In this document: positions 46,473 to 54,463 of the stretch, one piece after another
How the letters are laid out: the number at the start of each line of letters is the position of its first letter
How positions within the stretch are numbered: position 1 is the stretch's first letter
Assembly (NCBI RefSeq): GCF_021696945.1
Contig: NZ_JACYHE010000027.1
Span: 1-64,000, forward strand
Direction of reading: 5' to 3'
Length of the DNA stretch: 64,000 bases
Source of the DNA: Streptomyces sp. JJ36
GTDB lineage: Bacteria > Actinomycetota > Actinomycetes > Streptomycetales > Streptomycetaceae
Translations under genes and position numbers: made by a program
Notes under the pieces: model-generated
Databases searched by the model: none
What the model saw: the letters and a program-made list of their open reading frames with translations, nothing else
What the model was told of the DNA's origin: nothing

Positions 46473-48038
46473 ATGACGAAGTCGAGCCGGGCGGACAAGA
46501 AGCGGCTCTCGGAGATGCTGACCGAGGTCGAGTCCGTCACCCCGGGCGACGGCGGCGACAGCATCCTGGGCGGAGGCGGCTACGGCAACCTGAAGCTGGC
46601 CAACCTCATCGACGAGGCCCTCGGCACACCGGAGCCGGAGGGCGATCCGGACCACATCGAGGGCAAGGCCGCGGCCTACGGCAAGGCCGCGCAGTACGTC
46701 TCCGAGGTGCGCGGGGACATCAGCTCGGTGGCCGACGCCGGGCTGCCCGAGGTGTGGATCGGCGAGGCGAGCTCCAGGGCGAGCGACGTCACCCGGGCCG
46801 CGGGGAACACCGCGGAGGTGATGGCCGACCGCTTCCGCACCGCCTCCCGCGAGTTGTCGCTGCTCTCCGAGGGCATCGCGCGGGCCCAGCGCGCCCACGG
46901 CCTGGGCCTCGACGCCCTGCACTCCGCCCGCAACCACCTCGGCGACAGCGCGCTGCTCGCCCCCGAGGAGGACGTGCGCAGGGCGAAGGAGGCCGCCGCC
47001 GACGGCATCCGGGACCTGCGCACCGGCGTCGAGGAGGCGGAGAACGCCGGGGAGCGCGCGGAGCGGGAGCTGGACAAGCTGGCCTCGGAGGCGCGGGCCG
47101 GCCGGCTCGACTCGGACCACCTCTCCGACGCCGACCGGATCGTGCTGGCCGACGCCGCCGCGGCCGGCGGCGACCGCGAGGACAACGAGATCCTGTCCGC
47201 GAACGACCTGGAGCGCGCCGGCGTCCGGCTGGACCGGATGAGCGCGGCGGACCGGCAGGCGTACGACCGGCTCCTGGACGACGCCAAGTCGCCGCAGGAG
47301 CGCGCCTACCTGATGAAGGCGCTCGCCGCCGGGTACGACCTGGAGGAGATCCGGGGCTTCAGCGAGGCGATCCACCCGTACGGCGACGACCCGGTGTGGC
47401 TCCAGCAGCATCTGACGCCGGTGGTGACGGCCTCCGACGACTCGATGCAGGACGGCGACCAGAGCGAGAAGGTGCTCTTCGGCCCGCAGGAGTGGACCCA
47501 GGGCCCGCACCCGACCTGCGTGGTCTCCTCGACCATCACCGCGCGCGCCATGGTCGACCCGCTGTACGCCCTGGAGCTGACCACCGGCGGCCATCCGGGC
47601 GACCCGGAGTACGACAACCCGGACGCCTTCGCGGAGCGCCTGCGCGAGGAGCAGGCGGAGATGCACGCGGAGGGCGGCGCCGAACCGGACTCCGGCATGT
47701 CCATCGACCAGGGCGGCGAGGCGGCCGACCGCGAGATCAGCCCGCACACCGGCGCCACCTATGAGCGCGTGGACCTGGAGGGCGACGCCCAGCGGGCGGA
47801 CGCCCTCGACGACATCCGGGAGTCCGTGAACGAGGGCAAGCCGGTGCCCATCGGGGTGAAGGGCGACGACAGCGCGCACCAGATGATGGTCGTCGGGCAG
47901 GAGGGCGACAAGCTCCAGATCTACAACCCCTGGGGCTTCACCACCTGGGTCAGCGAGGAGGACTTCGTGAACGGGGACATCTCCGGCGCCTCCAGCGACG
48001 ACCTCCCCGAGCCCTACTACCTGCAGATCCCGGACTGA
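46473..48038 (+). CDS. WXG-motif protein with papain/calpain-like C-terminal domain, putative secreted effector
   Basis: The 521-residue protein has a helical N-terminal half with a W-x-G motif (W95-I96-G97 in LPEVWIGEASS) and a coiled-coil-like stretch (about 110-215). The C-terminal 180 residues carry candidate clan CA catalytic residues: Cys349 in GPHPTCVVSSTITARA, His469 in SAHQMMVVG, and Asn485 in LQIYNPWGFTTW. The NPWG end recalls calpain and papain. No signal peptide is present, as for type VII-type export. The next gene encodes an inhibitor-like lipoprotein. A secreted cysteine protease or toxin is the best reading; a peptidoglycan or other amide hydrolase is the alternative. Confidence 0.65.
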   Translation: MTKSSRADKKRLSEMLTEVESVTPGDGGDSILGGGGYGNLKLANLIDEALGTPEPEGDPDHIEGKAAAYGKAAQYVSEVRGDISSVADAGLPEVWIGEASSRASDVTRAAGNTAEVMADRFRTASRELSLLSEGIARAQRAHGLGLDALHSARNHLGDSALLAPEEDVRRAKEAAADGIRDLRTGVEEAENAGERAERELDKLASEARAGRLDSDHLSDADRIVLADAAAAGGDREDNEILSANDLERAGVRLDRMSAADRQAYDRLLDDAKSPQERAYLMKALAAGYDLEEIRGFSEAIHPYGDDPVWLQQHLTPVVTASDDSMQDGDQSEKVLFGPQEWTQGPHPTCVVSSTITARAMVDPLYALELTTGGHPGDPEYDNPDAFAERLREEQAEMHAEGGAEPDSGMSIDQGGEAADREISPHTGATYERVDLEGDAQRADALDDIRESVNEGKPVPIGVKGDDSAHQMMVVGQEGDKLQIYNPWGFTTWVSEEDFVNGDISGASSDDLPEPYYLQIPD

Positions 48039-48041
48039 TCC

Positions 48042-48665
48042 ATGTCTTCCTTCTCCCGCCCCGCCACACCCAGCTTCTCCCGCCCCGCCACACCCAGCTT
48101 CTCCCGCCCCGCCACACCCACCTTCTCCCGCCCCGCCACACCCAGCTTCCCCCGCCCCGCCACGCCCCGCACCACCACCGCCCTGGCCTCCGCCGTGACC
48201 GCCGTCCTGCTGGCGGCGGGCTGCGGTGCCCCCGGCACCGGGAACGACGGGAAGGGCACCGGCGGTGACCGCGGCTCCGCGCCGCCCGCCACCCGCACTC
48301 CGGAGCCGCCCGTGACCGCGACCTACGACAAGGACGACCGGCGGGTGGAGACCGCTCCCGGCGAGACCTTCGCGCTGCGGGTCACCGACCGGTCCAGCGC
48401 CGGCTACACGTGGGTCGTCGCCGGGCCGGAGCCGGACGGTGAGGTGGTCGAGGCGCGGGGCACCCGGCGGGAGCAGGCGGACCCGGAGCAGGTCGGGGCC
48501 TTCGGGTCGCTGCTCTTCGACTTCCGTGCGGCCGCTCCCGGCACCACGCGGATCACCCTCCGCAACTGCTACCGCTGCGGCACCCCGCAGGAGCAGGTCG
48601 ACCGGTCGCACCCGGCGACCGACCTGACGTTCGACGTCACCGTCCGCGAGCGAGGCGACCGATGA
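48042..48665 (+). CDS. Chagasin-like (I42) protease-inhibitor lipoprotein with N-terminal repeats
   Basis: The 207-residue protein has five repeats of SFSRPATP (residues 3-42), then a hydrophobic stretch ending in lipobox LLAAGC (Cys61). An inhibitor domain follows (about 93-203). It shows the loops of I42 inhibitors of papain-like proteases: SSAGYTW (118-124) for the NPTTGY loop, GAFGSLLFDF for the GxGG strand, and LRNCYRCG for the third loop. It should sit on the outer membrane face. ATG 48042 lies three bases after the effector stop, suggesting it protects the producer from that protease. Confidence 0.7.
   Translation: MSSFSRPATPSFSRPATPSFSRPATPTFSRPATPSFPRPATPRTTTALASAVTAVLLAAGCGAPGTGNDGKGTGGDRGSAPPATRTPEPPVTATYDKDDRRVETAPGETFALRVTDRSSAGYTWVVAGPEPDGEVVEARGTRREQADPEQVGAFGSLLFDFRAAAPGTTRITLRNCYRCGTPQEQVDRSHPATDLTFDVTVRERGDR
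48048..48167 (+). repeat. Five tandem 24-bp repeats in the inhibitor gene
   Basis: Units begin at 48048, 48072, 48096, 48120 and 48144. Each codes (S/T)F(S/P)RPATP with only a few base changes. The repeat is in frame and lies ahead of the lipoprotein signal sequence, so copy number could change without breaking the gene. Confidence 0.9.
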
Positions 48666-49060
48666 CCGATCCCGACGACGCCCGTACGCCCGACGAGGAG
48701 CTGCGCACGCTGGACGTACCGCTGATGCTCCGTTACGGGCTGACGCTGGGCGGCCCGCACCGCGCGGCGCTGTTCGGTGACGGCGCGGTCGCCGCCGCCC
48801 TGCAGGCGGAGGCACTGGGGGTGCTCCCCCGCTCGGTGTCCTACCTCGGGGAGGTGGTGCGCCGGGGCGGGACCCGGCACGCCGCCGGGCTGCCCGAGCC
48901 GCTTCCGGAGGCCGAGCCGTCCGTACTGGCGGACGAGTGGCTGACCGCGGCGGCGGCCGTGGTCACCCCGGCGGACGTGGACGCCGACGAGACGCTGGCC
49001 CGCTGGCTGGAGGCGGTGGCCGCGGTGATGGCCCTGCGACGGGACACCACGGCTGGTTAG
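48662..49060 (+). CDS. Hypothetical protein ending the effector cassette
   Basis: The 132-residue protein is acidic, mostly helical and soluble, with no recognisable domain (VPLMLRYGLTLGGPHRAALFGDG in the first third). ATG 48662 overlaps the inhibitor stop as ATGA, so the four genes 46107-49060 form one unit. It could be a second cytoplasmic immunity factor, a secretion chaperone or a regulator. I cannot choose among these. Confidence 0.65.
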   Translation: MTDPDDARTPDEELRTLDVPLMLRYGLTLGGPHRAALFGDGAVAAALQAEALGVLPRSVSYLGEVVRRGGTRHAAGLPEPLPEAEPSVLADEWLTAAAAVVTPADVDADETLARWLEAVAAVMALRRDTTAG

Positions 49061-49137
49061 CATGAGGAGGCCGGGGGGCGAGCCGAGACGCCGAGCAGGA
49101 CGGGGACTGAGCCATCGCTACGAGTGAAGGGCGCGGC

Positions 49138-49758
49138 GTGCGCGCACGACTGGCGCGGCTCGCCCGCGAACTCGCCAAGTTCGGCACCGTCGGCGCCTTC
49201 GGCTTCCTGGTGAACGTCGCCGTCTTCAATCTGTGCATCCGCACCCTGGAGCTGGCGACGGTCCGCTCCGGGGTGATCGCCACGGCGGCGGCGATCTGCA
49301 CCAACTACCTCGGCAACCGCTACTGGACGTACCGGGGCGCCGACAAGAGCCGGGTGCGGAGGGAGCTGTCGCTCTTCCTCTGCTTCAGCGGCATCGGACT
49401 GGTGATCGAGAACGGCGTGCTGGCCTTCTCCCACTACGGGCTGGACCTCACCTCGCCGCTGGCCGACAACCTCGCCAAGAACGTGGTGGGGCTGGGCGTG
49501 GCCACGGTCTTCCGGTTCTGGTCCTACCGGAGCTGGGTCTTCCGGTACGCCGTGGAGTCCCCGGCGGAAACCCCGGTGGAGTCCCCGGCTGCCGCGGCCG
49601 GGACCGCGGAGCCCCCGGCGCCGGAACCGCAGCCGGCCGGCGGGATGCTGCCCGGCGGGCCGGCGGGGCGCCGGGTGCCCGCCCAGGCGCCGTCAGCCGG
49701 CGTCCTCCGCTTCACGGCTGAGGAAGAGGGCGAACACCGGCGGGAACTGCTGCAGTAG
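49138..49758 (+). CDS. GtrA family membrane protein
   Basis: The 206-residue protein has four membrane helices in the first 140 residues. It shows the GtrA pattern: KFGTVGAFGFLVNVAVFNL at the start, NYLGNRYWTYR, and FRFWSYRSWVFR at the end of the domain. GtrA proteins are thought to help flip undecaprenyl-linked sugars. A 60-residue Pro/Ala/Glu-rich tail follows. GTG 49138 is chosen. The 3' end overlaps the convergent histidine kinase gene by 66 bases. It may serve the glycan genes of the window. Confidence 0.9.
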   Translation: MRARLARLARELAKFGTVGAFGFLVNVAVFNLCIRTLELATVRSGVIATAAAICTNYLGNRYWTYRGADKSRVRRELSLFLCFSGIGLVIENGVLAFSHYGLDLTSPLADNLAKNVVGLGVATVFRFWSYRSWVFRYAVESPAETPVESPAAAAGTAEPPAPEPQPAGGMLPGGPAGRRVPAQAPSAGVLRFTAEEEGEHRRELLQ

Positions 49759-50955
49759 CTCCAGCCGCCCGCCGTCCGCCTCCGCCAGGTCGCGGGCGAC
49801 GGCGAGCCCCAGCCCGGTGGAGTTGCGGCCGCTGACGGTGCGCTCGAAGACCCGGGAGCCGAGCTCCGGGTCCACGCCGGGCCCCTCGTCGGTCACCTCC
49901 ACGACCACCTGGTTCCCGGTGACCCGGGTGCGCAGGGCGACGGTGCCGCCGCCGTGCATGAGGGCGTTCTCGATCAGGGTGGCCAGCACCTGGGCGACCG
50001 CCCCCGGGGTGCCGACGGCCCGCAGCCCGGTCTTCCCGGAGCACACGAGGGCCCGGCCTTCGCCGCGGTAGGCGGGCTTCCACTCCTCCGTCTGCTGCTT
50101 CACGACCTCGTCGAGGTCGAAGCCGACGGCGGAGCCGGAACGCGGGTCGCGGGAGTTGGTCAGCAGCCGCTGCACCACGTCGGTGAGCCGCTCGACCTGG
50201 GCGAGGGCGATCGTCGCTTCCTCCTTGACCGTCTCCCGGTCGGACGGGTCCTCGGTGTCGGCGGTGGCGATGATCTCCTCCAGCCGCATGGAGAGCGCCG
50301 TCAGCGGGGTGCGGAGCTGGTGGGAGGCGTCCGCGGCGAGCCGCCGCTCGGCGGTGAGCATCCGCGCGATGCGCTCGGCGCTGGCGTCCAGCACGTCCGC
50401 CACCCGGTCCAGCTCCGGCACGCCGTACCGGCGGTGCCGGGGCCGCGGGTCGCCGGAGCCGAGCCGCTCGGCGGTCTCGGCGAGGTCGGTCAGCGGCGCT
50501 GCCACCCGGTGCGCCTGGCGTACGGCCAGGATGGCGGCGGCCACGACGGCCAGCAGCGCCACCGCGAGAATGATCACGAAGGTGCGCCCGAGCTCGCTCC
50601 GTATGTCCCCGCGCGACTGGCGCACCACCACCGTCTCGCCGTGGCTGCCGGTGGCCCGGGCCTCGATGGCGTCCCCGTCCGGCTGGTCGCCGAAGGCGAT
50701 GGTGCGGGAGCCGGGCAGCTCGATCCGCACCCGGTGGTCCCCCTCGACCGCGGTGCGCATGGTCGCCGCGGTGACCGGTTCGTCCGCCACCAGGCGGCTC
50801 TCCACCACGGAGACGAGCCGCGCGGCCTCGGAACGTACGGACTCCCGCGCCGCCTCCTCGATGGTGCGGCTCTCGACGATCACCAGGGAGACCCCGAAGA
50901 CGGTGACCACGACGAGCACCACGGCGAGCGTGGACTGGATCAGGCGGCGGCGCAT
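49693..50955 (-). CDS. Two-component sensor histidine kinase
   Basis: The 420-residue membrane kinase has two membrane segments (about 8-28 and 124-146) enclosing an extracellular sensor of about 95 residues. A HAMP linker follows (147-200), then the H box DASHQLRTPLTAL (His212). The ATP domain has N box LIENALMHGG, DEGPGVD and the G box GLGLAVARDL. The signal is unknown. It is 12 bases downstream of its response regulator, so the pair is an operon. Confidence 0.94.
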   Translation of the reverse strand: MRRRLIQSTLAVVLVVVTVFGVSLVIVESRTIEEAARESVRSEAARLVSVVESRLVADEPVTAATMRTAVEGDHRVRIELPGSRTIAFGDQPDGDAIEARATGSHGETVVVRQSRGDIRSELGRTFVIILAVALLAVVAAAILAVRQAHRVAAPLTDLAETAERLGSGDPRPRHRRYGVPELDRVADVLDASAERIARMLTAERRLAADASHQLRTPLTALSMRLEEIIATADTEDPSDRETVKEEATIALAQVERLTDVVQRLLTNSRDPRSGSAVGFDLDEVVKQQTEEWKPAYRGEGRALVCSGKTGLRAVGTPGAVAQVLATLIENALMHGGGTVALRTRVTGNQVVVEVTDEGPGVDPELGSRVFERTVSGRNSTGLGLAVARDLAEADGGRLELLQQFPPVFALFLSREAEDAG

Positions 50956-50967
50956 GTGCGGGGTGGC

Positions 50968-51648
50968 TCAGCTCTTCTCGAAGCGGAAGCCGACGCCCCG
51001 CACGGTCGCGATGTAGCGGGGGTTGGCGGCGTCGTCGCCCAGCTTCTTGCGCAGCCAGGAGATGTGCATGTCGAGGGTCTTGGTGGAGGACCACCAGGTG
51101 GTGTCCCAGACCTCGCGCATGAGCTGGTCCCGGGTGACGACCCGGCCGGCGTCCCGGACCAGCACCCGGAGCAGGTCGAACTCCTTGGCCGTCAGGTGCA
51201 GCTCCTCCTCCCCCATCCAGGCGCGGTGCGACTCGGCGTCGATGCGCACGCCGTGGGTGGCGGGCGGCTGGGCGGTCTCGGCGGCGACCCCGCGGCGCAG
51301 CAGGGCGCGGACCCGGGCGAGCAGTTCGGCGAGGCGGAACGGCTTGGTCACGTAGTCGTCAGCGCCGGCGTCCAGACCGACCACGGTGTCCACCTCGTCC
51401 GCGCGGGCGGTGAGGACCAGCACGGGAAAGGTGTGCCCCTCGGTGCGCAGCCTCCGGCAGACCTCCAGCCCGTCCATCCCGGGCAGCCCGAGGTCCAGCA
51501 CCACCAGGTCGATCCCGTCGCGCAGCCCGGCCTCCAGCGCGCCGGGGCCGTCCTCCCGGACCTCGACCTCGTATCCCTCCCGGCGCAGAGCCCGGGCCAG
51601 CGGCTCCGAGATCGACGCGTCATCCTCGGCGAGCAGTACTCGGGTCAT
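50968..51648 (-). CDS. OmpR-family response regulator
   Basis: The 226-residue protein has a receiver domain with acidic pocket (E8, D9, D10), phospho-acceptor Asp52 in VVLDLGLPGMDG, and Lys in YVTKPFRLAEL. A winged-helix DNA-binding domain ends SWLRKKLGDDAANPRYIATVRGVGFRF. Between them is a polar linker. It is transcribed before the kinase. The upstream 406-base spacer contains the palindrome GGGAAA-G-TTTCCC, a possible site, though I cannot link it to this regulator. Confidence 0.95.
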   Translation of the reverse strand: MTRVLLAEDDASISEPLARALRREGYEVEVREDGPGALEAGLRDGIDLVVLDLGLPGMDGLEVCRRLRTEGHTFPVLVLTARADEVDTVVGLDAGADDYVTKPFRLAELLARVRALLRRGVAAETAQPPATHGVRIDAESHRAWMGEEELHLTAKEFDLLRVLVRDAGRVVTRDQLMREVWDTTWWSSTKTLDMHISWLRKKLGDDAANPRYIATVRGVGFRFEKS

Positions 51649-51727
51649 GGCCCGATGGTAGTCCGCGCGGAACAGCCGGTGGTCCCGCGGTGAAGGCGGC
51701 GCCCGTCCCCGGGGGCACCGGTGAAGA

Positions 51728-51772
51728 CCCGGGGGACGGCCCGGGGGTGTCCCGGGGAGGAAGCCCGGGGAG
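51728..51772. repeat. Clustered CCCGGGG repeats
   Basis: CCCGGGG occurs near 51728, 51740, 51751 and 51764, with another at 51709, spaced by about 11-13 bases, roughly one helical turn. This may be a phased protein-binding array, a stacked hairpin or a G-quadruplex former. Confidence 0.6.
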
Positions 51773-51923
51773 GGTCACAGTGGATCGTGAGTAGAAATGA
51801 ACACGTCACCTTCGATTGTGCGGGAAAGTTTCCCCTTTCGCCTGTGATCTGTCTCTCAGTCCCTTCCCTTGGCCGACAGTTCCTGTCGTAAGGTGAACGG
51901 CGACTTCTGCAAGTGAACGTCAG

Positions 51924-51961
51924 GGACCCTTGGCCGCTGCGCAACACGCCAAGGGTCCTTT
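51924..51961 (+). promoter_or_regulatory. Terminator-like hairpin in the POT transporter leader
   Basis: GGACCCTTGGC (51924-51934) and GCCAAGGGTCC (51948-51958) form a perfect 11-bp stem with a 13-base loop, followed by TTT. It lies about 95 bases before the transporter ATG, so it can end transcription early. A seven-codon frame (GTG 51893 to TGA 51916) lies just before it. This suggests attenuation, or simply a terminator for an unseen upstream transcript. Confidence 0.5.
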
Positions 51962-52054
51962 GGTGTGCGGACCGGCACCCCGGCACCCGTACCTTCCCCC
52001 ACAGGGTCGCGCTCTCCCCCGGGCGCGCCCGAGCGACCCCGAGGAGCCACCACC

Positions 52055-53551
52055 ATGGCGTCCAGCCTCACGAAGGCCGCTGCCGGGGACACCGGCGGCA
52101 AGACCTTCTTCGGCCACCCGCGCGGGCTGGCCACCCTGTTCATGACCGAGATGTGGGAGCGGTTCAGCTTCTACGGCATGCGGGCCCTGCTGGTCCTGTA
52201 CCTGACGGCACAGGTGACCGACGGCGGCCTGGCGATGAAGGCCGCCACGGCCACCGCGCTGTACTCGGTCTACAACGCCACCGTGTACCTGCTGGCGCTG
52301 CCGGGCGGCTGGTTCGGCGACCGGGTCTGGGGGCCACGGAAGACCGTCGCGATCGCCGGCGGCATCATCATGACCGGCCACTTCCTGCTGGCCGTGCCCT
52401 TCGAGGCGTCGTTCTTCGTCGGGCTGGTCTTCATCGCCGTCGGCTCCGGGCTGCTGAAGTCCAACATCTCCACGATGGTCGGGCACCTCTACGACGGCCC
52501 GAACGACCCGCGCCGGGACGGCGGCTTCACGATCTTCTACATGGGCATCAACATCGGTGCCTTCCTGGCGCCGCTGACCATCGGCACGGTGGGCCAGCAG
52601 GTCAACTGGCACCTGGGCTTCGCCATGGCCGGCGTCGGCATGGCCCTCGGCCTGGCGCAGTTCCTGCTCGGGACCCGGCACCTGAGCGCGAAGAGCGACC
52701 TGGTGCCCTCGCCGCTGTCCGCCGAGGAGCGGGCCGTCGCGATCCGCAAGACCCTGGTCGGCGCGGCCGTGGCGACCGTCTTCTACGGCGGTCTGGCGCT
52801 GGCCGGCGCGTTCAGCATCGACTGGGTGCTGTGGCCGATGTCCATCGCGGGCATCGCGCTGCCCGGCCTCTACTTCACCCGCATCCGCCGCGACAAGGAC
52901 GTCACGCCGGACGAGCGGAAGAAGATGACCGGGTACATCTGGTTCTTCGTCGCCGCCGCGCTGTTCTGGATGATCTTCGACCAGTCCGGCTCCACCATGA
53001 CGGTGTTCGCCAAGGAGAACACCGCGACCACGCTGCTCGGCTTCGACTTCCCGGAGAGCTGGTTCCAGTCGCTGAACCCGCTCTACGTGATGGCCTTCGC
53101 CCCGGTCCTCGCCGCCCTCTGGGTGAAGCTGGGCCGCCGGAACCCGAGCACCACGGTCAAGTTCGGCCTGGGCCTGACCGGCATCGGCCTCTCCTTCGGC
53201 CTGATGATGGTCGCCATGGCGGTGGCCTCCGGCGGCGAGAAGGTCACCCCGCTCTGGCTGGCCTCGGTCTACCTGATCCAGACCCTCGCCGAGCTCTGCC
53301 TCTCCCCCGTCGGCCTCTCGGTCTCCACCAAGCTGGCCCCGGAGAAGTACGGCAGCCAGGTCATGGGCCTGTGGTTCCTCGCGGTCACCGCGGGCAACTG
53401 CCTGGCCGCGGTCTCGCAGCTCGTCTTCGGCGAGGACGCGGTCGGCTCCACGGTCTACTTCGGGAGCATCGGCGCGCTCGCGACCGTGGCGGGTCTGGCC
53501 TTCCTGCTGATGCGGAAGCGGGTCATCCGGCTCATGGGCGACGTGCACTGA
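52055..53551 (+). CDS. POT/PTR family proton-dependent oligopeptide transporter
   Basis: The 498-residue membrane protein imports di- and tripeptides with protons. It has about 12-14 helices. Family signatures are present: EMWERFSFYGMRALLVLYL (ExxER-like E/R pair in helix 1), GDRVWGPRKT, and FTIFYMGINIGAF near residue 160. ATG 52055 lies eight bases after GAGGAG. A very strong hairpin follows the stop. It is divergent from the two-component system, so regulation by it is possible. Confidence 0.95.
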   Translation: MASSLTKAAAGDTGGKTFFGHPRGLATLFMTEMWERFSFYGMRALLVLYLTAQVTDGGLAMKAATATALYSVYNATVYLLALPGGWFGDRVWGPRKTVAIAGGIIMTGHFLLAVPFEASFFVGLVFIAVGSGLLKSNISTMVGHLYDGPNDPRRDGGFTIFYMGINIGAFLAPLTIGTVGQQVNWHLGFAMAGVGMALGLAQFLLGTRHLSAKSDLVPSPLSAEERAVAIRKTLVGAAVATVFYGGLALAGAFSIDWVLWPMSIAGIALPGLYFTRIRRDKDVTPDERKKMTGYIWFFVAAALFWMIFDQSGSTMTVFAKENTATTLLGFDFPESWFQSLNPLYVMAFAPVLAALWVKLGRRNPSTTVKFGLGLTGIGLSFGLMMVAMAVASGGEKVTPLWLASVYLIQTLAELCLSPVGLSVSTKLAPEKYGSQVMGLWFLAVTAGNCLAAVSQLVFGEDAVGSTVYFGSIGALATVAGLAFLLMRKRVIRLMGDVH

Positions 53552-53567
53552 CGCACGGCCCCCGCAC

Positions 53568-53609
53568 CGACGTGGCCCCCGGCCGGGACTCCGGCCGGGG
53601 GCCACGTCG
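53568..53609. terminator. Very strong 19-bp terminator hairpin
   Basis: CGACGTGGCCCCCGGCCGG (53568-53586) and its exact complement (53591-53609) enclose the loop GACT. It lies 16 bases after the POT transporter stop. Beyond it, bases 53640-53750 hold repeated CCGTACGG/CGTACGGG words that may form further hairpins before the convergent anti-sigma gene. Confidence 0.85.
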
Positions 53610-53788
53610 TGCAGGACGGCAGACGGGCCGCTCAGGGCCCGTGCGGGGCGAACGGGTCCCGTACGGCGCGAGGGCGTACGGGGCGACAGGGACCCGTACG
53701 GCACGAGGCCGTACGGGCACGGGGGCTGCGTACGCGGGACCGGCCCGGCGACGGAAAGGGGCCACGCGCCGGCCCGGGAGCCCCGGTC

Positions 53789-54352
53789 TCAGTGCGGCGC
53801 GGCGAGCTCCGCCCACACGGTCTTGCCGGTGCCCTCCGGGTTGCGGACGACGCCCCAGTCCAGGCAGAGCCGCTGCACGATGAACATGCCGTGACCGCCC
53901 GGCCGCCCGGCGCGGTGCGGTGTGCGGGGCGCCGGCGAGCCGGTGCCCAGGTCGACGACCTCCAGCCGGAGCAGCTTGGGGCCGCTGCCCACCCGCAGCT
54001 CCTCGGGGCCGCTGGCGTGCAGGCAGGCGTTGGTGACCAGCTCGGAGACCACCAGCAGCACGTCCTCGGCGGCGGCCCGCTGGTCGGCGGTGGCGGGGGG
54101 CAGCCAGCCCCAGTCGGTCAGGGCCCGGCGGGTGAAGTCGCGGGCGCGTGCCACCGCCCCGGAGGCGCCCACCAGCCGCAGCCGGCGCACCTGCCGCAGC
54201 GGCCGCACCTGCCCGGACTCGCCGCCGCGGGGCTCGCCGGCGGCGCGAGGGCCCTCATCGGTGATCCCGGCCAGCGGCACGGCAGCGGTCGTCGCGGCGC
54301 GCTCCGGCTCCGGGCCGCCGTCGCCCGCCGGGTGCGGCCGGGTGGTGCTCAT
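53789..54352 (-). CDS. Anti-sigma factor / serine kinase (HATPase_c)
   Basis: The 187-residue cytosolic protein has a disordered N-terminal third and an RsbW/SpoIIAB-like GHKL ATPase domain. The N box is VVSELVTNACLHA, the G1 box VVDLGTGSPAP and the G2 box GGHGMFIVQRLCLDWG. Such proteins bind and silence sigma-B/F-type factors and phosphorylate STAS antagonists; some Streptomyces homologues have other partners. It is downstream of the STAS gene. A small hairpin, CACCGAT/ATCGGTG (54422-54443), lies between them. Confidence 0.88.
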   Translation of the reverse strand: MSTTRPHPAGDGGPEPERAATTAAVPLAGITDEGPRAAGEPRGGESGQVRPLRQVRRLRLVGASGAVARARDFTRRALTDWGWLPPATADQRAAAEDVLLVVSELVTNACLHASGPEELRVGSGPKLLRLEVVDLGTGSPAPRTPHRAGRPGGHGMFIVQRLCLDWGVVRNPEGTGKTVWAELAAPH

Positions 54353-54463
54353 CAGTGGTTCACCTCACCGATTACCTGACAGATTCAGAGGTCTCCTGCC
54401 CTGCCGGGCGATGAGAACACCCACCGATTCGGATGCATCGGTGTGATGCGGGTAACGTCACGA

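Larger units (their letters stand above)
51649..52054. promoter_or_regulatory. Divergent region between response regulator and POT transporter
   Basis: No gene is supportable in these 406 bases. Next to the response regulator is an array of CCCGGGG words (51709-51772). In the middle, GGGAAA-G-TTTCCC (51822-51834) is a perfect palindrome. TAAGGT (51889-51894) might be a -10 box for the rightward transporter, without a good -35. A terminator-like hairpin follows at 51924-51961. Confidence 0.5.
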
